Shown: one piece after another, positions 33,923 to 44,191 of the stretch
Position numbering within the stretch: position 1 is the stretch's first letter
Layout of the letters: every line of letters begins with the position of its first letter
DNA from: Thiotrichaceae bacterium UBA4486
Lineage (GTDB): Bacteria; Pseudomonadota; Gammaproteobacteria; Eutrophobiales; Eutrophobiaceae
DNA: 64,000 nt
Assembly: GCA_002389045.1 (NCBI GenBank)
Contig: DGNS01000002.1
Location: forward strand, 124,001 to 188,000
Direction: 5' to 3'
Notes under the pieces: model-generated
Told to the model about the DNA's origin: nothing
Seen by the model: only the letters and a program-made list of their open reading frames with translations
The model's database searches: none
Program-made: the position numbers and the translations under genes

Positions 33923-35050
33923 ATGTTTATGCCTGCGATGCTGGAATCGTTGTTATCGGACAAGGCCCTTAATGTATCGGGGAAGGCCGGCGTGTCTGCT
34001 GAAAACATAAAAGAAAACATGGATATAGAGCAGTTTCTGGAAGAGCTGCTGGCGCAGATCCAGGCGTTAACGGGCGAGGGTGCTGAAATTCTTCTGCCGG
34101 ATCAAACCGGTGAAATCTTGCCGCTTCTGGATCTTGAGGGAAATTCCTTACCGCTTGATGAGCTTACCGGTGACCGCCTTAGGGATCTTGTCTTGCAGTC
34201 CGGGAATGATCCGGCAGCGCTGATGCAGGCGCTGGCCGTGCTGAAGCGCGAGATGAAAGATCCACCGGTGCTGCAGACGCTGGATGATCTGTCACGGATG
34301 AAAGCTTCGCATCAGCAGGCACTGGAGTTGAAGATCCAGGACCGGCTGGCCATGCAGTTACTCAAGGAATCCGGTAAAGAGACGAACACCACCAAACTGT
34401 CGGAGTTGTTTGGCGATTTCGACATGGACAGGATTATGGAGTTGAATCCGGATCGCAGGATGAATATGGATATCAATCGCCTTAACCAGATCCTGTCCGC
34501 TGCCGGGGATACGGCAAACAGCCTGAAGCAGGCGATCACGAACGCCGCGCGCGATACGGCTATGCCCGTGCAGAACCTGAATGCCATGATACAGACCGGT
34601 ACACCGGCACGTTCCGATCAGGCGACGGCAGTACTGACGCTGCAACCGCAGGTGTTCAAGGCTGACTGGACCCAGGCGTTTAATTCCAGCATTGTCTTGC
34701 TGGCCAGGGATCATATGCAGTCCGCGCGGCTGAACATCAACCCGCCGGAACTGGGGCCGATCGAGGTGCGCCTGTCGGTACAGAATGATCAAACCAGCAT
34801 CCAGTTCATGTCACACCATGCAGCAACGCGCGATGTCATCGAGGATGCGTTTCCGCGCTTGCGTGAAATGATGGCCAGTAACGGCATCAACCTCGGCGAT
34901 GTTAATGTCTCGGAGCACTCGGCGTCAGATCGGCAACAGGCCCAGGCCGATTTCCAGACGCGTACGTTGAACACCGATGAGCCTGTGGAAACCGCGGAGG
35001 TGGTGATGGCGCTTCGAAACACCAGCAGCCTGGTGGACCACTATATCTAA
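33923..35050 (+). CDS. fliK: Flagellar hook-length control protein FliK
   Basis: FliK measures hook length and switches export specificity through FlhB. The product has 375 residues. The N-terminal half is divergent, Gln/Leu/Asp-rich. The conserved Flg_hook domain is near 265-350 with SARLNINPPELGPIEVRLSV, then QFMSHHAATRDVIEDAFPRL and REMMASNGINLGDVNVSEH. ATG 33923 was chosen because GGAAAGGA lies just upstream; an earlier frame from 33794 would begin before the promoter-like site. It is separated from fliJ by about 1.3 kb of acquired sequence. Confidence 0.92.
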   Translation: MFMPAMLESLLSDKALNVSGKAGVSAENIKENMDIEQFLEELLAQIQALTGEGAEILLPDQTGEILPLLDLEGNSLPLDELTGDRLRDLVLQSGNDPAALMQALAVLKREMKDPPVLQTLDDLSRMKASHQQALELKIQDRLAMQLLKESGKETNTTKLSELFGDFDMDRIMELNPDRRMNMDINRLNQILSAAGDTANSLKQAITNAARDTAMPVQNLNAMIQTGTPARSDQATAVLTLQPQVFKADWTQAFNSSIVLLARDHMQSARLNINPPELGPIEVRLSVQNDQTSIQFMSHHAATRDVIEDAFPRLREMMASNGINLGDVNVSEHSASDRQQAQADFQTRTLNTDEPVETAEVVMALRNTSSLVDHYI

Positions 35051-35362
35051 CGATGGCCCGGTAGTTGGCAGGACGGCTCCACTGATCCCGCTACCCGTCT
35101 GACTCCATTCGCCCGCCAAACTACTTATATTGTCTGTCCGGACGTCGGGTGACAGGCGCGCACCGAGACTGTATTTCGTATAAAATCCACCGTTTATCAA
35201 TAGCTTGGGCAAAGGTCCCGGATAATTACAGTGAGCGGATATTGTGCAATGCACAAAAACAGGTTAAGCTGTTGATATCATTGTCCGATCTTCGCATTTG
35301 CCGATGTCTGTTATGTGTGAAGAATCGGCCAGTCACCCATTTCAGGATTACGAGAACAAATA
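35051..35362. other. Gap between fliK and phaC with one palindrome
   Basis: No gene is supported. TTGTGCAATGCACAA at 35242-35256 is a perfect 6+3+6 palindrome about 107 bases before the phaC ATG. The rest shows no clear terminator for fliK; a rough GTAGTTGGC/GCCAAACTAC pair at 35060-35125 is imperfect. The phaC promoter is presumably in the second half, but no clean -35/-10 pair stood out. Confidence 0.55.
35242..35256. promoter_or_regulatory. Palindromic operator candidate upstream of phaC
   Basis: TTGTGCAATGCACAA is a perfect inverted repeat of six bases around AAT. TGCA-centred palindromes of this kind resemble reported binding sites of the PHA regulator PhaR, but I rely on general likeness only. 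No phaR gene is in the window. Confidence 0.4.
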
Positions 35363-37147
35363 ATGACTATTGCAAATCTATCCAGCCTGGATCAATGGAA
35401 TCCGGAAGCGTTCATGGAAATGAATGAATCGGCGCAAACGATGTTCCAGGATTATCTCAGCGAACACATGAATAATGTGAACGAGCATCTGCCGTTCCCG
35501 ATGAGTCCCGAGTTATTGCAATTGTGGAAAGAATGGCTGAGCAACCCGATGCCGCTGGTTGCGGCCGCGCAAAGATTCTGGCTGGACTACTTCGCACTCT
35601 CGCAGTCGAGCGTGCAGAAAATGTACGGACTGGAAAGCGACGACATCATCAGCCCGACCCGGGGCGACCGGCGTTTTTCCCATGAATGCTGGGATGATAA
35701 TGTGGCGTTTGACTACATCAAGCAGTTCTATCTACTGGCCTCGCGTTATATCTACAGCACGGTATCGACGGACCGGGATCTCGATTCGGATATCTCCAGG
35801 AAGCTCATGTTTTACACGCGGCAGTGGGTCGATGCCCTGTCACCGACCAACTTTGCGGCCACCAACCCGGCGGTGTTGCAGGAAACCATTAATTCGCACG
35901 GCACCAATTTATACCGCGGCATCATGGCCCTGATCGAGGACTACCAGCGCGGCAAGGGTAAACACCTGATGCCGAGGATGACGGACTACTCATCGTTCGA
36001 GGTGGGCAGAAATGTCGCTACCACGCCCGGCAAGGTGATTTTCCAGAGCGATATGTTCCAGTTGATCCAGTATGCGCCGTCTACCGAAAAAGTATTTGAA
36101 AAACCGCTGTTGATCGTGCCGCCGTGGATCAATAAATTCTACATACTCGATCTGCGTGCCGAGAACAGTTTTATCAAATGGGCGGTGGACCAGGGTCATA
36201 CGGTATTCGTGATCTCCTGGGTCAATCCGGACAAGGATTTTGCCGACAAGACGTTTGCCGATTACATGACCGAAGGCGTGATGAAAGCCGTTGAAGTCAT
36301 CAAGGAAGAAACCGGCAGTGAGGCTGTCAATGCGATCGGCTACTGCATCGGCGGGACCTTACTGGCTTCAACCAGTGCATGGTATGCCAAAAAGCACGGC
36401 AACCCGTTTGCAAGCATCACATATTTCACCACGCTCATTGATTTTGAAGAGTCCGGTGATCTCGGAGTCTTCGTTGACGAAAAACAACTGAAACTGCTTG
36501 AAGTGCAGATGAAACGTGACGGCTATCTCGAAGGCAGCACCATGGCCATGGTTTTCAACCTGCTGCGCGCCAACGATTTGATCTGGCCCTTTATTATCAA
36601 TAACTATCTGCTCGGCAAGGGACCGGAAGCGTTTGATTTGCTGTACTGGAATTCGGATTCCACGCGTCTGCCAGCGGCCAATCATATTTTTTATCTGCGC
36701 AACTTTTATATCAAAAATCTTTTGTGCAAGCCGGATGCCCTGAAACTGGCCGGTGTGAAGCTGGATATCGGCAAAATCAAAACGCCGTCCTATTTTGTTT
36801 CGACGCGTGAAGATCACATTACGCCCTGGAAATCATGCTACGCCGGTGCGCGTTTGTTCAAGGGACCGGTTCGATTTGTACTCGGTGGCTCCGGCCACAT
36901 TGCCGGCGTCATCAATCCACCGGTGAAAAACAAGTACTGCTTCTGGACCAACGATACACTGGCGGATGATGCAGAAGGCTGGCTCGCCAGGGCCACGGAA
37001 CATCCCGGTTCATGGTGGCCGGACTGGCAGAAGTGGGTTGCAAAGTACGCCGGCAAGAAAGTGCCGGCACGCGAGGCGGGCGCCAGTCTGGGTGTGATCG
37101 AGGATGCGCCGGGTTCTTATGTGAAAAAGCGGATTGTGCCGGATTGA
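35363..37147 (+). CDS. phaC: Class I poly(3-hydroxyalkanoate) synthase PhaC
   Basis: PhaC polymerises (R)-3-hydroxyacyl-CoA into storage polyester on granules. The 594-residue product has the class I length. The N-terminal domain precedes an alpha/beta-hydrolase core with VIVPPWINKFYILDL-like PLLIVPPWINKFYILDLRAE. The lipase-like box GYCIGGTLL holds the catalytic Cys328. The late SGHIAGVINPP holds the catalytic His. It stands alone among flagellar genes, without phaA, phaB or phaP beside it, and converges with aceK over a heptamer repeat array. Confidence 0.95.
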   Translation: MTIANLSSLDQWNPEAFMEMNESAQTMFQDYLSEHMNNVNEHLPFPMSPELLQLWKEWLSNPMPLVAAAQRFWLDYFALSQSSVQKMYGLESDDIISPTRGDRRFSHECWDDNVAFDYIKQFYLLASRYIYSTVSTDRDLDSDISRKLMFYTRQWVDALSPTNFAATNPAVLQETINSHGTNLYRGIMALIEDYQRGKGKHLMPRMTDYSSFEVGRNVATTPGKVIFQSDMFQLIQYAPSTEKVFEKPLLIVPPWINKFYILDLRAENSFIKWAVDQGHTVFVISWVNPDKDFADKTFADYMTEGVMKAVEVIKEETGSEAVNAIGYCIGGTLLASTSAWYAKKHGNPFASITYFTTLIDFEESGDLGVFVDEKQLKLLEVQMKRDGYLEGSTMAMVFNLLRANDLIWPFIINNYLLGKGPEAFDLLYWNSDSTRLPAANHIFYLRNFYIKNLLCKPDALKLAGVKLDIGKIKTPSYFVSTREDHITPWKSCYAGARLFKGPVRFVLGGSGHIAGVINPPVKNKYCFWTNDTLADDAEGWLARATEHPGSWWPDWQKWVAKYAGKKVPAREAGASLGVIEDAPGSYVKKRIVPD

Positions 37148-37185
37148 TAGTCAGTGAATGGTGAGTGGTGATTGGTGCTACACTC

Positions 37186-37255
37186 TCACTGTTCACTGTT
37201 CACTGTTCACTGTTCACTGTTCACTGTTCACTGTTCACTGTTCACCGTCCACTGT
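37186..37255. repeat. Tandem TCACTGT heptamer array
   Basis: Eight perfect head-to-tail TCACTGT units (37186-37241) are followed by two variant units (TCACCGT and CCACTGT) to 37255. The array lies between the convergent phaC and aceK stops, ending four bases before aceK. A leading GTGAATGGTGAGTGGTGATT segment looks like diverged units in the opposite sense. The same heptamer, inverted, occurs twice at 5734-5751. Confidence 0.92.
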
Positions 37256-37259
37256 CCCT

Positions 37260-39029
37260 TCATTCATCCGTATTCTCATTTTTCTCTTCATCGCTCAGCA
37301 TGCTCGTGGTCAGCACCGGACTCAGGTAGGGGATGACCAGTGAAATATCACCACTCTTGTGTTTTTCCTTGATGCCGCGCCAGTACTCTGCAGTGAGTAA
37401 TTCCGGATAGGTCGCCAGAAACAGATCGCGCAGTTCATTATCCATGGACAGGAACTTGATGAATTCCTCGGGAAAGATGTCGTTCTTGCCTACGTAGTAC
37501 CAGGTGTCGGCACGCATCTCGTCCATCATGTCATACGCTTCCGGGACATCACGAAAGTTGCATTCCGTAATCAACGACACTTCATCATAGTCATAAAAGA
37601 TCACCCGGTTGAGGTTGGTCACACCAAAATTCTTCAATAGCAGATCACCAGGGAAAATATTGGTGTTGGCCAGATCCTTGAGCGCCTGGCCGTAATCGAG
37701 AATGGCCAGTTTGGCATCCGAGCGCGGTACTTCTTTTATAAACAGGTTCAGCGGACGCACCCGGCGTTCCACATAGACGTGATGAAATTCCAGGTATTGC
37801 CCCTGTTTACTCACCGCCATGGAGGCTTCGGTAAGCAGTTCATCGAGTAATTCATCGGAAAAACGATCAATAGGAAACTGTAACTTCATGAATTCCTGGG
37901 TATCGATCAGGCGACCGGCGCGATCGTGCTTGGAAACCAGCTTGTACTTGGCAACAACTTCTTCATGTGTGACGTTTTTCGGATAGCCGAACGTATCCCG
38001 CATGACCTTGAAAACCAGGTTGTAGGAGGGCAGGGTGAAGACGATCATGACCAGGCCCTTGTCACCGGCAGCGTGCACGAATTTATCGCTGGTTTTTGCC
38101 AGGTGACGGGAAAAATAGCTGTAGCGTTCAGTCTTGCCCTGGCGCAAACGGCCGAGCACGGTATACAACTCATCGAGCGGTTTTTTCGGCAGAATGGAAT
38201 GCAGGAAATACACGGCACCGATAACCGACTTGGGATCGGCAAAATAGTATGAGCGCGTATAGCCGAAAACGATACTCACCTCCTGTTCCCTCAACAGTAC
38301 CGCGTCGATCTGGATGCCGTCATCCTCGTTCTTGAATGCAATGACAATGGGGTAAATGCCGTTGGAAAAAATCATGCGCCCGACCAGGTAGGCGCGCGCT
38401 GACTGGTAGAAATAGGTATCAATGAACTCGAAACGCAGGCATTTATTCTCGCGCTCCAGGTGCTTTTTCAGATAGCTGATGATTTCCGATTCGACCAGCG
38501 CGGCATCCGCGGCCATGTCCTTGTAATCAACCCGGAAAGCAAATTCGATCAGCACGGTTTCAAAGGTCTTGCGAAAGGAACCCCAGTACGGGTAGCGTTT
38601 CAAGCTGAGGGATATGGTTTTTTCCTCTTCCTCAATGGTGCCGGTGGAAATGAACTGCAGGCGTTCGTCGATACCGACCGTATCGAACAGGCGCCGGGTA
38701 ACGGAGTTGAAGAACGTCTTGATGAAACCGGCATCGGGCACCAGTTCCAGGCGATCGCCGAAGTAGTGTTTGATCTCTTCCCAGAGTTCATGGTCAAGAA
38801 CATGGTCACCCATGTACCGCCTGAGCGTGAGCACAATACGTCGGACTGATTTTTCGTAGAGCTCGACACGCTCCACGATGTCATCCTGATGTCCCTTCCA
38901 GTCACGCTTTTCAAAACGCACCCGTGCCCGGCGGGTGATGCGGTGAAAATTATAATTGTAGGTTATAAAACCGTCATAAATGGTCTGAGAGACGCCGGTA
39001 ACAAGCTCGTATCTCTCTTGTGGATCCAT
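37260..39029 (-). CDS. aceK: Isocitrate dehydrogenase kinase/phosphatase AceK
   Basis: AceK reversibly phosphorylates isocitrate dehydrogenase and so splits carbon between the TCA cycle and the glyoxylate bypass. The 589-residue product matches the family length. A regulatory N-terminal half is followed by a kinase-like half with GLVMIVFTLPSYNLVFKVMR and the later DLANTNIFPGDLLLKNFGVT catalytic region. YDEVSLITECNF follows. It starts ten bases after the icd stop on the same strand. The glyoxylate-bypass genes aceA and aceB are not in the window. Confidence 0.96.
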   Translation of the reverse strand: MDPQERYELVTGVSQTIYDGFITYNYNFHRITRRARVRFEKRDWKGHQDDIVERVELYEKSVRRIVLTLRRYMGDHVLDHELWEEIKHYFGDRLELVPDAGFIKTFFNSVTRRLFDTVGIDERLQFISTGTIEEEEKTISLSLKRYPYWGSFRKTFETVLIEFAFRVDYKDMAADAALVESEIISYLKKHLERENKCLRFEFIDTYFYQSARAYLVGRMIFSNGIYPIVIAFKNEDDGIQIDAVLLREQEVSIVFGYTRSYYFADPKSVIGAVYFLHSILPKKPLDELYTVLGRLRQGKTERYSYFSRHLAKTSDKFVHAAGDKGLVMIVFTLPSYNLVFKVMRDTFGYPKNVTHEEVVAKYKLVSKHDRAGRLIDTQEFMKLQFPIDRFSDELLDELLTEASMAVSKQGQYLEFHHVYVERRVRPLNLFIKEVPRSDAKLAILDYGQALKDLANTNIFPGDLLLKNFGVTNLNRVIFYDYDEVSLITECNFRDVPEAYDMMDEMRADTWYYVGKNDIFPEEFIKFLSMDNELRDLFLATYPELLTAEYWRGIKEKHKSGDISLVIPYLSPVLTTSMLSDEEKNENTDE

Positions 39030-39039
39030 ACCCTCGTAC

Positions 39040-40335
<1,296 letters not shown>

Positions 40336-40627
40336 TTTGTGCTTCTCCGTTTGTGTTCTGGTTATTACTGGTTGAATGATGACATTGCCACTAAGCCGGT
40401 CAGAGGTCAATCACTGCCCCCGGCGGTGTTGATCCGGATCATCAGGCGCCGGAAACACACTTCGCGCGAGGCGGTTGCCGCTGCGTATTACCCGATCATT
40501 CTCATGGCACCGGAGTGTTGACGGTTGCCGGCCGAATCCGTCGTATCCATGTCTCATATAAGTCAAATACTTGACACGGGTCCCGTCACCGATATGTAAC
40601 TCACTAATATCCATTATAAAAATTCAA
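40336..40627. other. Gap between divergent icd and fliL
   Basis: No gene is supported. On the minus strand TTGACC at 40405-40410 could be a -35 for icd, but the -10 17 bases on (CAATGT) is poor. The plus-strand side ends at the sigma54 element of fliL (40628-40643). Nothing else recognisable is seen. Confidence 0.55.
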
Positions 40628-40643
40628 TGGCATAACGATTGCT
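40628..40643 (+). promoter_or_regulatory. Sigma54 (-24/-12) promoter for the fliL operon
   Basis: TGGCATAACGATTGCT has GG and GC ten bases apart and keeps TGGCA and TTGCT of the RpoN consensus. It lies 31 bases before the fliL ATG. It would drive fliLMNOPQR and probably flhB. The fliL operon is RpoN-dependent in Pseudomonas. Confidence 0.85.
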
Positions 40644-40674
40644 AACTCTAATGCAGATTTATGGAGACGCGACA

Positions 40675-41205
40675 ATGGCTGAAGAAATTCCGGACGAAGA
40701 AAACGAAGAAATTGAGCCGCAGGAAGGCAGTAAAAAAGGCAGGAAGCTGTTGCTGGTTATCGTGGTCCTGGTGTTACTGCTGGTTGCTGCAGGTGGCGCG
40801 GCGTATGTCATGTTGGGAACAGATAAACAGGCGGCAGCTACCGGGGAGAGCGGAACTGACGAAGACGGAGAACCGGCCCGTAAAAACGCCTTCTATTTTT
40901 CACTGGACCCGGCATTTGTTGTCAACTTTCAGGGCAAAAGCCGGGCCCGCTACCTGCAGGTCAACATCGACGGCATGACCCGCCAGGAGGGCGTCAAGCT
41001 GGACGTTACCAAACATCTTCCACAAATACGCAATAACGTGGTCTTGCTCCTCAGCAGTCAGGATTACGAATCACTGATCAAACCCGAAGGCAAGGACAGT
41101 CTGCGTAAAAGCCTCCTCAAGGAGATCAACAAGATCCTCGAGGAGGAGACCGGAAACGAGGATGCGGTTGAAAACATCTATTTTACCAACTTTGTCATGC
41201 AATAA
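40675..41205 (+). CDS. fliL: Flagellar basal-body-associated protein FliL
   Basis: FliL is an inner-membrane protein that rings the stator and supports torque. The 176-residue product has a short acidic cytoplasmic start, one TM segment at about 22-43 (LLLVIVVLVLLLVAAGGAAY) and a periplasmic domain with FYFSLDPAFVVNFQGKSRAR and RNNVVLLLSSQDYESL. The C-terminus ENIYFTNFVMQ is typical. ATG 40675 was chosen because TATGGAGAC precedes it; an earlier frame from 40639 would overlap the promoter. Confidence 0.94.
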   Translation: MAEEIPDEENEEIEPQEGSKKGRKLLLVIVVLVLLLVAAGGAAYVMLGTDKQAAATGESGTDEDGEPARKNAFYFSLDPAFVVNFQGKSRARYLQVNIDGMTRQEGVKLDVTKHLPQIRNNVVLLLSSQDYESLIKPEGKDSLRKSLLKEINKILEEETGNEDAVENIYFTNFVMQ

Positions 41206-41214
41206 AACGCAATC

Positions 41215-42237
41215 ATGTCTACAGACATACTTTCACAAGATGAAATAGACGCCCTGTTAACGGGTGTCGACAGCGGTGATGTAGAAACTGAAAACGATTT
41301 GCCGGTCGACCCGACCGCGGTCAAGAGTTATGACTTCAACAGCCAGGACCGTATCGTCCGTGGCCGCATGCCGACGCTGGAGATGATCAATGAACGCTTT
41401 ACCCGGAATTTCAGGATCAGCCTGTTCAATTTTCTGAGGCGCTCGCCCACCATTTCGGTGGATGGTGTACAGATGACCAAGTTTGGTGAATACATACACA
41501 GCCTGTTCATGCCATCGAACCTGAACCTGGTCAAGGTCAGACCACTGAAAGGTACGGCGCTGTTCGTGATGAACCCGAAACTGGTGTACTCACTGGTGGA
41601 TAATTTTTTCGGTGGCGATGGCCGTTTTCACACCAAGATCGAGGGACGCGATTTTACCCAGACGGAAATGCAGGTCATTAACAATGTCCTGGAAATGCTC
41701 TTTGTCGATCTGAAGAAGGCCTGGCAACCGGTACTGGATATCAGCTTTGAACACACGGGTTCCGAGGTTAATCCGCATTTCGCCAATATTGTCAGTCCCA
41801 CCGAGGTTGTAGTGGTTTCGTCCATACATATCGAACTGGATAACGGTGGTGGTGACATGCATCTGACCATGCCGTATTCGATGATCGAACCGATTCGCGA
41901 TTTGCTGGATGCCGGCGTGCAAAGTGATGTGTCCGATTACGACGAACGCTGGATCCGCTCCCTGCAGGAAGAGGTCAAGAATGCCCCGGTGGAACTCAGT
42001 TGCAAGCTGACCAATATCGAGGTCACGCTTGGTGATCTGAAAAAAATGAATGTCGGAGATGTGATCCCTATTGAAATGCCGAAACAGGTGATTGCCAGTG
42101 TCGGAGATATACCGGTGCTACGTGCGCACTACGGCATGTCGAGAGGCAACCATGCTCTCAAGGTGACGGAAATGATTCGCCACAACCAGATGGTAAACCC
42201 ACTCAGTTTAACCCAGGAAGAAAGCCATGACCGATGA
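41215..42237 (+). CDS. fliM: Flagellar motor switch protein FliM
   Basis: FliM is the C-ring protein that receives phospho-CheY. The 340-residue product begins with the CheY-binding peptide LSQDEIDALLTG. The middle CheC-like domain has RIVRGRMPTLEMINERFTRN and GEYIHSLFMPSNLNLVKVRP. The C-terminal SpoA domain has LSCKLTNIEVTLGDLKKMNV with GDVIPIEMP. It follows fliL by nine bases and overlaps fliN by 11. Confidence 0.97.
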   Translation: MSTDILSQDEIDALLTGVDSGDVETENDLPVDPTAVKSYDFNSQDRIVRGRMPTLEMINERFTRNFRISLFNFLRRSPTISVDGVQMTKFGEYIHSLFMPSNLNLVKVRPLKGTALFVMNPKLVYSLVDNFFGGDGRFHTKIEGRDFTQTEMQVINNVLEMLFVDLKKAWQPVLDISFEHTGSEVNPHFANIVSPTEVVVVSSIHIELDNGGGDMHLTMPYSMIEPIRDLLDAGVQSDVSDYDERWIRSLQEEVKNAPVELSCKLTNIEVTLGDLKKMNVGDVIPIEMPKQVIASVGDIPVLRAHYGMSRGNHALKVTEMIRHNQMVNPLSLTQEESHDR

Positions 42238-42652
42238 AGTAGAAACCCAACAACCCGATGATGACTGGGCAGCAGCATTGCAGGAGCAGGCTGAGACGGA
42301 AGCTGCTGATGATACAGATAATACGAAAAACCAGGTGCAACAGGCTGCGATGGAGAACCTGGTGGACGATGCCGGGTCGAACGGCGACTCCAGAGTTGAA
42401 CTGGATGCCATACTCGATATTCCGGTGTCTCTGTCCGTTCGCATCGGCAAGACGCGCTTGAATATCCGCAATCTATTGCAACTGAATCAGGGCTCCGTGG
42501 TGGAGCTTGACCGGCTCGCCGGTGAACCGCTGGATGTGCTCGTAAACGATACCCTTGTCGCGCATGGCGAGGTCGTCGTGGTCAATGAAAAATACGGTAT
42601 ACGCCTGACCGATATTGTCAGCGCCCATGAGCGTGTCAAGCAATTGCAATAA
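42227..42652 (+). CDS. fliN: Flagellar motor switch protein FliN
   Basis: FliN forms the base of the C ring and docks the export ATPase complex. The 141-residue product has an acidic, Gln-rich N-terminal tail of about 60 residues. The SpoA domain follows, with AILDIPVSLSVRIGKTRLNI, then NLLQLNQGSVVELDRLAGEP and VNDTLVAHGEVVVVNEKYGI. The C-terminus RLTDIVSAHERVKQL is canonical. The start overlaps the fliM end. Confidence 0.97.
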   Translation: MTDEVETQQPDDDWAAALQEQAETEAADDTDNTKNQVQQAAMENLVDDAGSNGDSRVELDAILDIPVSLSVRIGKTRLNIRNLLQLNQGSVVELDRLAGEPLDVLVNDTLVAHGEVVVVNEKYGIRLTDIVSAHERVKQLQ

Positions 42653-42671
42653 CAGCGGGATCCTCACCAGT

Positions 42672-43094
42672 ATGAAGTTCAGCGTCTGCGGTTTTTTGTG
42701 TCTGTGGTTGTCAACACCGCTGTTCGCGGCCGAATCCGCACAGACACTTTCCCAGCCTGTCTTTACGTCCGGATTCCTGCAGATGATCAGCGGCCTGGTG
42801 CTGGTGATTGCCGCTATATTTACCCTCACCTGGGTGATCAGGCGTGTGCCCGGTATGCAAGCCACCGGTCATGGCACCATCCGTATTGTCGATGCCCTGC
42901 ACGTGGGATCCCGTGACAAGATCCTGCTGGTGCAGGTAGGTGATCAGCAAATGCTCGTGGGTGTGACCGCGCAGGCTATCAATACCCTGCATGTGCTGCA
43001 GGAGCCTGTGATCAGGGAACACAATCAGTCGGAGATGGCCAATCGCCTGGTCAAGCTGTTTTCCTCACGCACGTCCGGCAAGGTCAATCCATGA
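42672..43094 (+). CDS. fliO: Flagellar export protein FliO
   Basis: FliO helps the export-gate protein FliP assemble. From ATG 42672 the product has 140 residues, with a signal-like start (FCGFLCLWLSTPLFAAES-like; seen as VCGFLCLWLSTPLFAAES) and a TM segment at about 40-58 (MISGLVLVIAAIFTLTWVI). The conserved cytoplasmic domain has IRIVDALHVGSRDKILLVQV and GDQQMLVGVT. An in-frame start at 42615 inside fliN was rejected because it would place hydrophilic residues before the signal. It overlaps fliP by four bases. Confidence 0.9.
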   Translation: MKFSVCGFLCLWLSTPLFAAESAQTLSQPVFTSGFLQMISGLVLVIAAIFTLTWVIRRVPGMQATGHGTIRIVDALHVGSRDKILLVQVGDQQMLVGVTAQAINTLHVLQEPVIREHNQSEMANRLVKLFSSRTSGKVNP

Positions 43095-43834
43095 TGAGAT
43101 CCTGCTTTTTCGTCATTGCCTTGCTGTTGTTGCCATTGACGGTCCAGGCACAACCCGGCATGGATATCGTAACAATCGCCGGTGATGAAGGTGGCGTGCA
43201 GACCTACACGCTGAGTATCCAGATCCTGTTATTGATGACGGCGCTGACACTGTTGCCGGCCGGTCTGCTCATGATGACCTCTTTTACCCGTATCATTATT
43301 GTTCTGGCCATACTCCGCCAGGCGCTGGGTACGGCGCAGTCGCCCAACAACCAGGTATTGATTGGACTGTCACTGTTTCTGACCCTGTTCATCATGGGGC
43401 CGGTGTTTGAACAGGTCTATACAGTCTCGGTAAAACCCTACATGGAAGAGGACATCGGCTTCAACGAAGCCGTGGCACTGGCTTCCACGCCATTGCGTGA
43501 ATTCATGATCGGACAGACACGCGAGACAGACATCGGGCTGTTTTCGGAAATTGCCGGAACGGGGGAATTCGCCAGCGCCGATGAGGTGCCATTCTCGTTA
43601 CTGGTTCCGGCGTTTGTCACCAGCGAACTGAAAACCGCATTCCAGATCGGTTTTCTGATCTTCATACCTTTTCTGATCATCGATCTGGTGGTGGCCAGCG
43701 TGCTCATGTCCATGGGTATGATGATGCTCTCGCCGTTGATCATCTCCTTTCCATTCAAACTCATGCTGTTTGTCCTCGTGGACGGCTGGGCCCTGATCAT
43801 GGGCACCCTGGCCGGCAGCTTTTATTTTGCCTGA
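43091..43834 (+). CDS. fliP: Flagellar export gate protein FliP
   Basis: FliP is the core of the export gate in the MS ring. The 247-residue product has a cleavable signal peptide (FFVIALLLLPLTVQA). The canonical SIQILLLMTALTLLPAGLLM, MTSFTRIIIVLAILRQALGT and AQSPNNQVLIGLSLFLTLF follow. The C-terminal half has FLIFIPFLIIDLVVASVLMS, MGMMMLSPLIISFPFKLMLF and VDGWALIMGTL. All family signatures are present. Confidence 0.97.
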   Translation: MMRSCFFVIALLLLPLTVQAQPGMDIVTIAGDEGGVQTYTLSIQILLLMTALTLLPAGLLMMTSFTRIIIVLAILRQALGTAQSPNNQVLIGLSLFLTLFIMGPVFEQVYTVSVKPYMEEDIGFNEAVALASTPLREFMIGQTRETDIGLFSEIAGTGEFASADEVPFSLLVPAFVTSELKTAFQIGFLIFIPFLIIDLVVASVLMSMGMMMLSPLIISFPFKLMLFVLVDGWALIMGTLAGSFYFA

Positions 43835-43849
43835 CCCGGGGAGAAAGCG

Positions 43850-44119
43850 TTGACACCGGAACTCATCGTCAATATCGGGCAAAACGCACTCTGGCACCTG
43901 ACCATCCTGCTGGTTCTGTTACTGGTGCCGGCTCTGATCGTCGGTGTGCTCATCAGCATGTTCCAGGCGGCGACACAGATTAACGAAATGACTCTGAGCT
44001 TCATACCGAAATTGCTGATCACTCTGCTGGTGATGGTGTTTGCCGGTCCCTGGATGGTCAACCTGATGACCGATTTCACATTGCGGCTGTTCATGGAAAT
44101 ACCGGATTTGATCGGCTGA
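43850..44119 (+). CDS. fliQ: Flagellar export gate protein FliQ
   Basis: FliQ is a two-TM component of the export gate. The 89-residue product matches the family in length and sequence: MTPELIVNIGQNALWHLTIL, LVPALIVGVLISMFQAATQI and NEMTLSFIPKLLITLLVMVF. A TTG start at 43850 is inferred, with GGGGAG about nine bases upstream; no ATG lies near the conserved N-terminus. A 112-bp gap with a large palindrome separates it from fliR. Confidence 0.95.
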   Translation: MTPELIVNIGQNALWHLTILLVLLLVPALIVGVLISMFQAATQINEMTLSFIPKLLITLLVMVFAGPWMVNLMTDFTLRLFMEIPDLIG

Positions 44120-44147
44120 TGGCCGGCCCTTTATTAATGGAAACGGA

Positions 44148-44191
44148 GGCAGGCATCCGGTTACGGCATGTCCCGTAACCGGATGCCTGCC
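44148..44191. repeat. Perfect 19-bp inverted repeat between fliQ and fliR
   Basis: The arm GGCAGGCATCCGGTTACGG (44148-44166) is followed by CATGTC and the exact complement (44173-44191). No T-run follows, so it is not a standard terminator. It sits in an operon where most genes overlap or nearly touch, 41 bases before the fliR ATG. It may tune fliR translation or message stability, or be a mobile palindrome. Confidence 0.9.

Noticed and set aside
37186..37255. Heptamer array as a CRISPR array
   Set aside because: Units are only 7 bp and directly joined, with no spacers and no cas genes in the window.
40336..40410. N-terminal extension of icd from a TTG at 40410
   Set aside because: The extra 25 residues show no similarity to the family, and a ribosome site lies before the GTG at 40335.
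44148..44191. fliQ-fliR palindrome as an intrinsic terminator
   Set aside because: No T-run follows, and fliR has no separate promoter, so ending transcription here would silence fliR and flhB.
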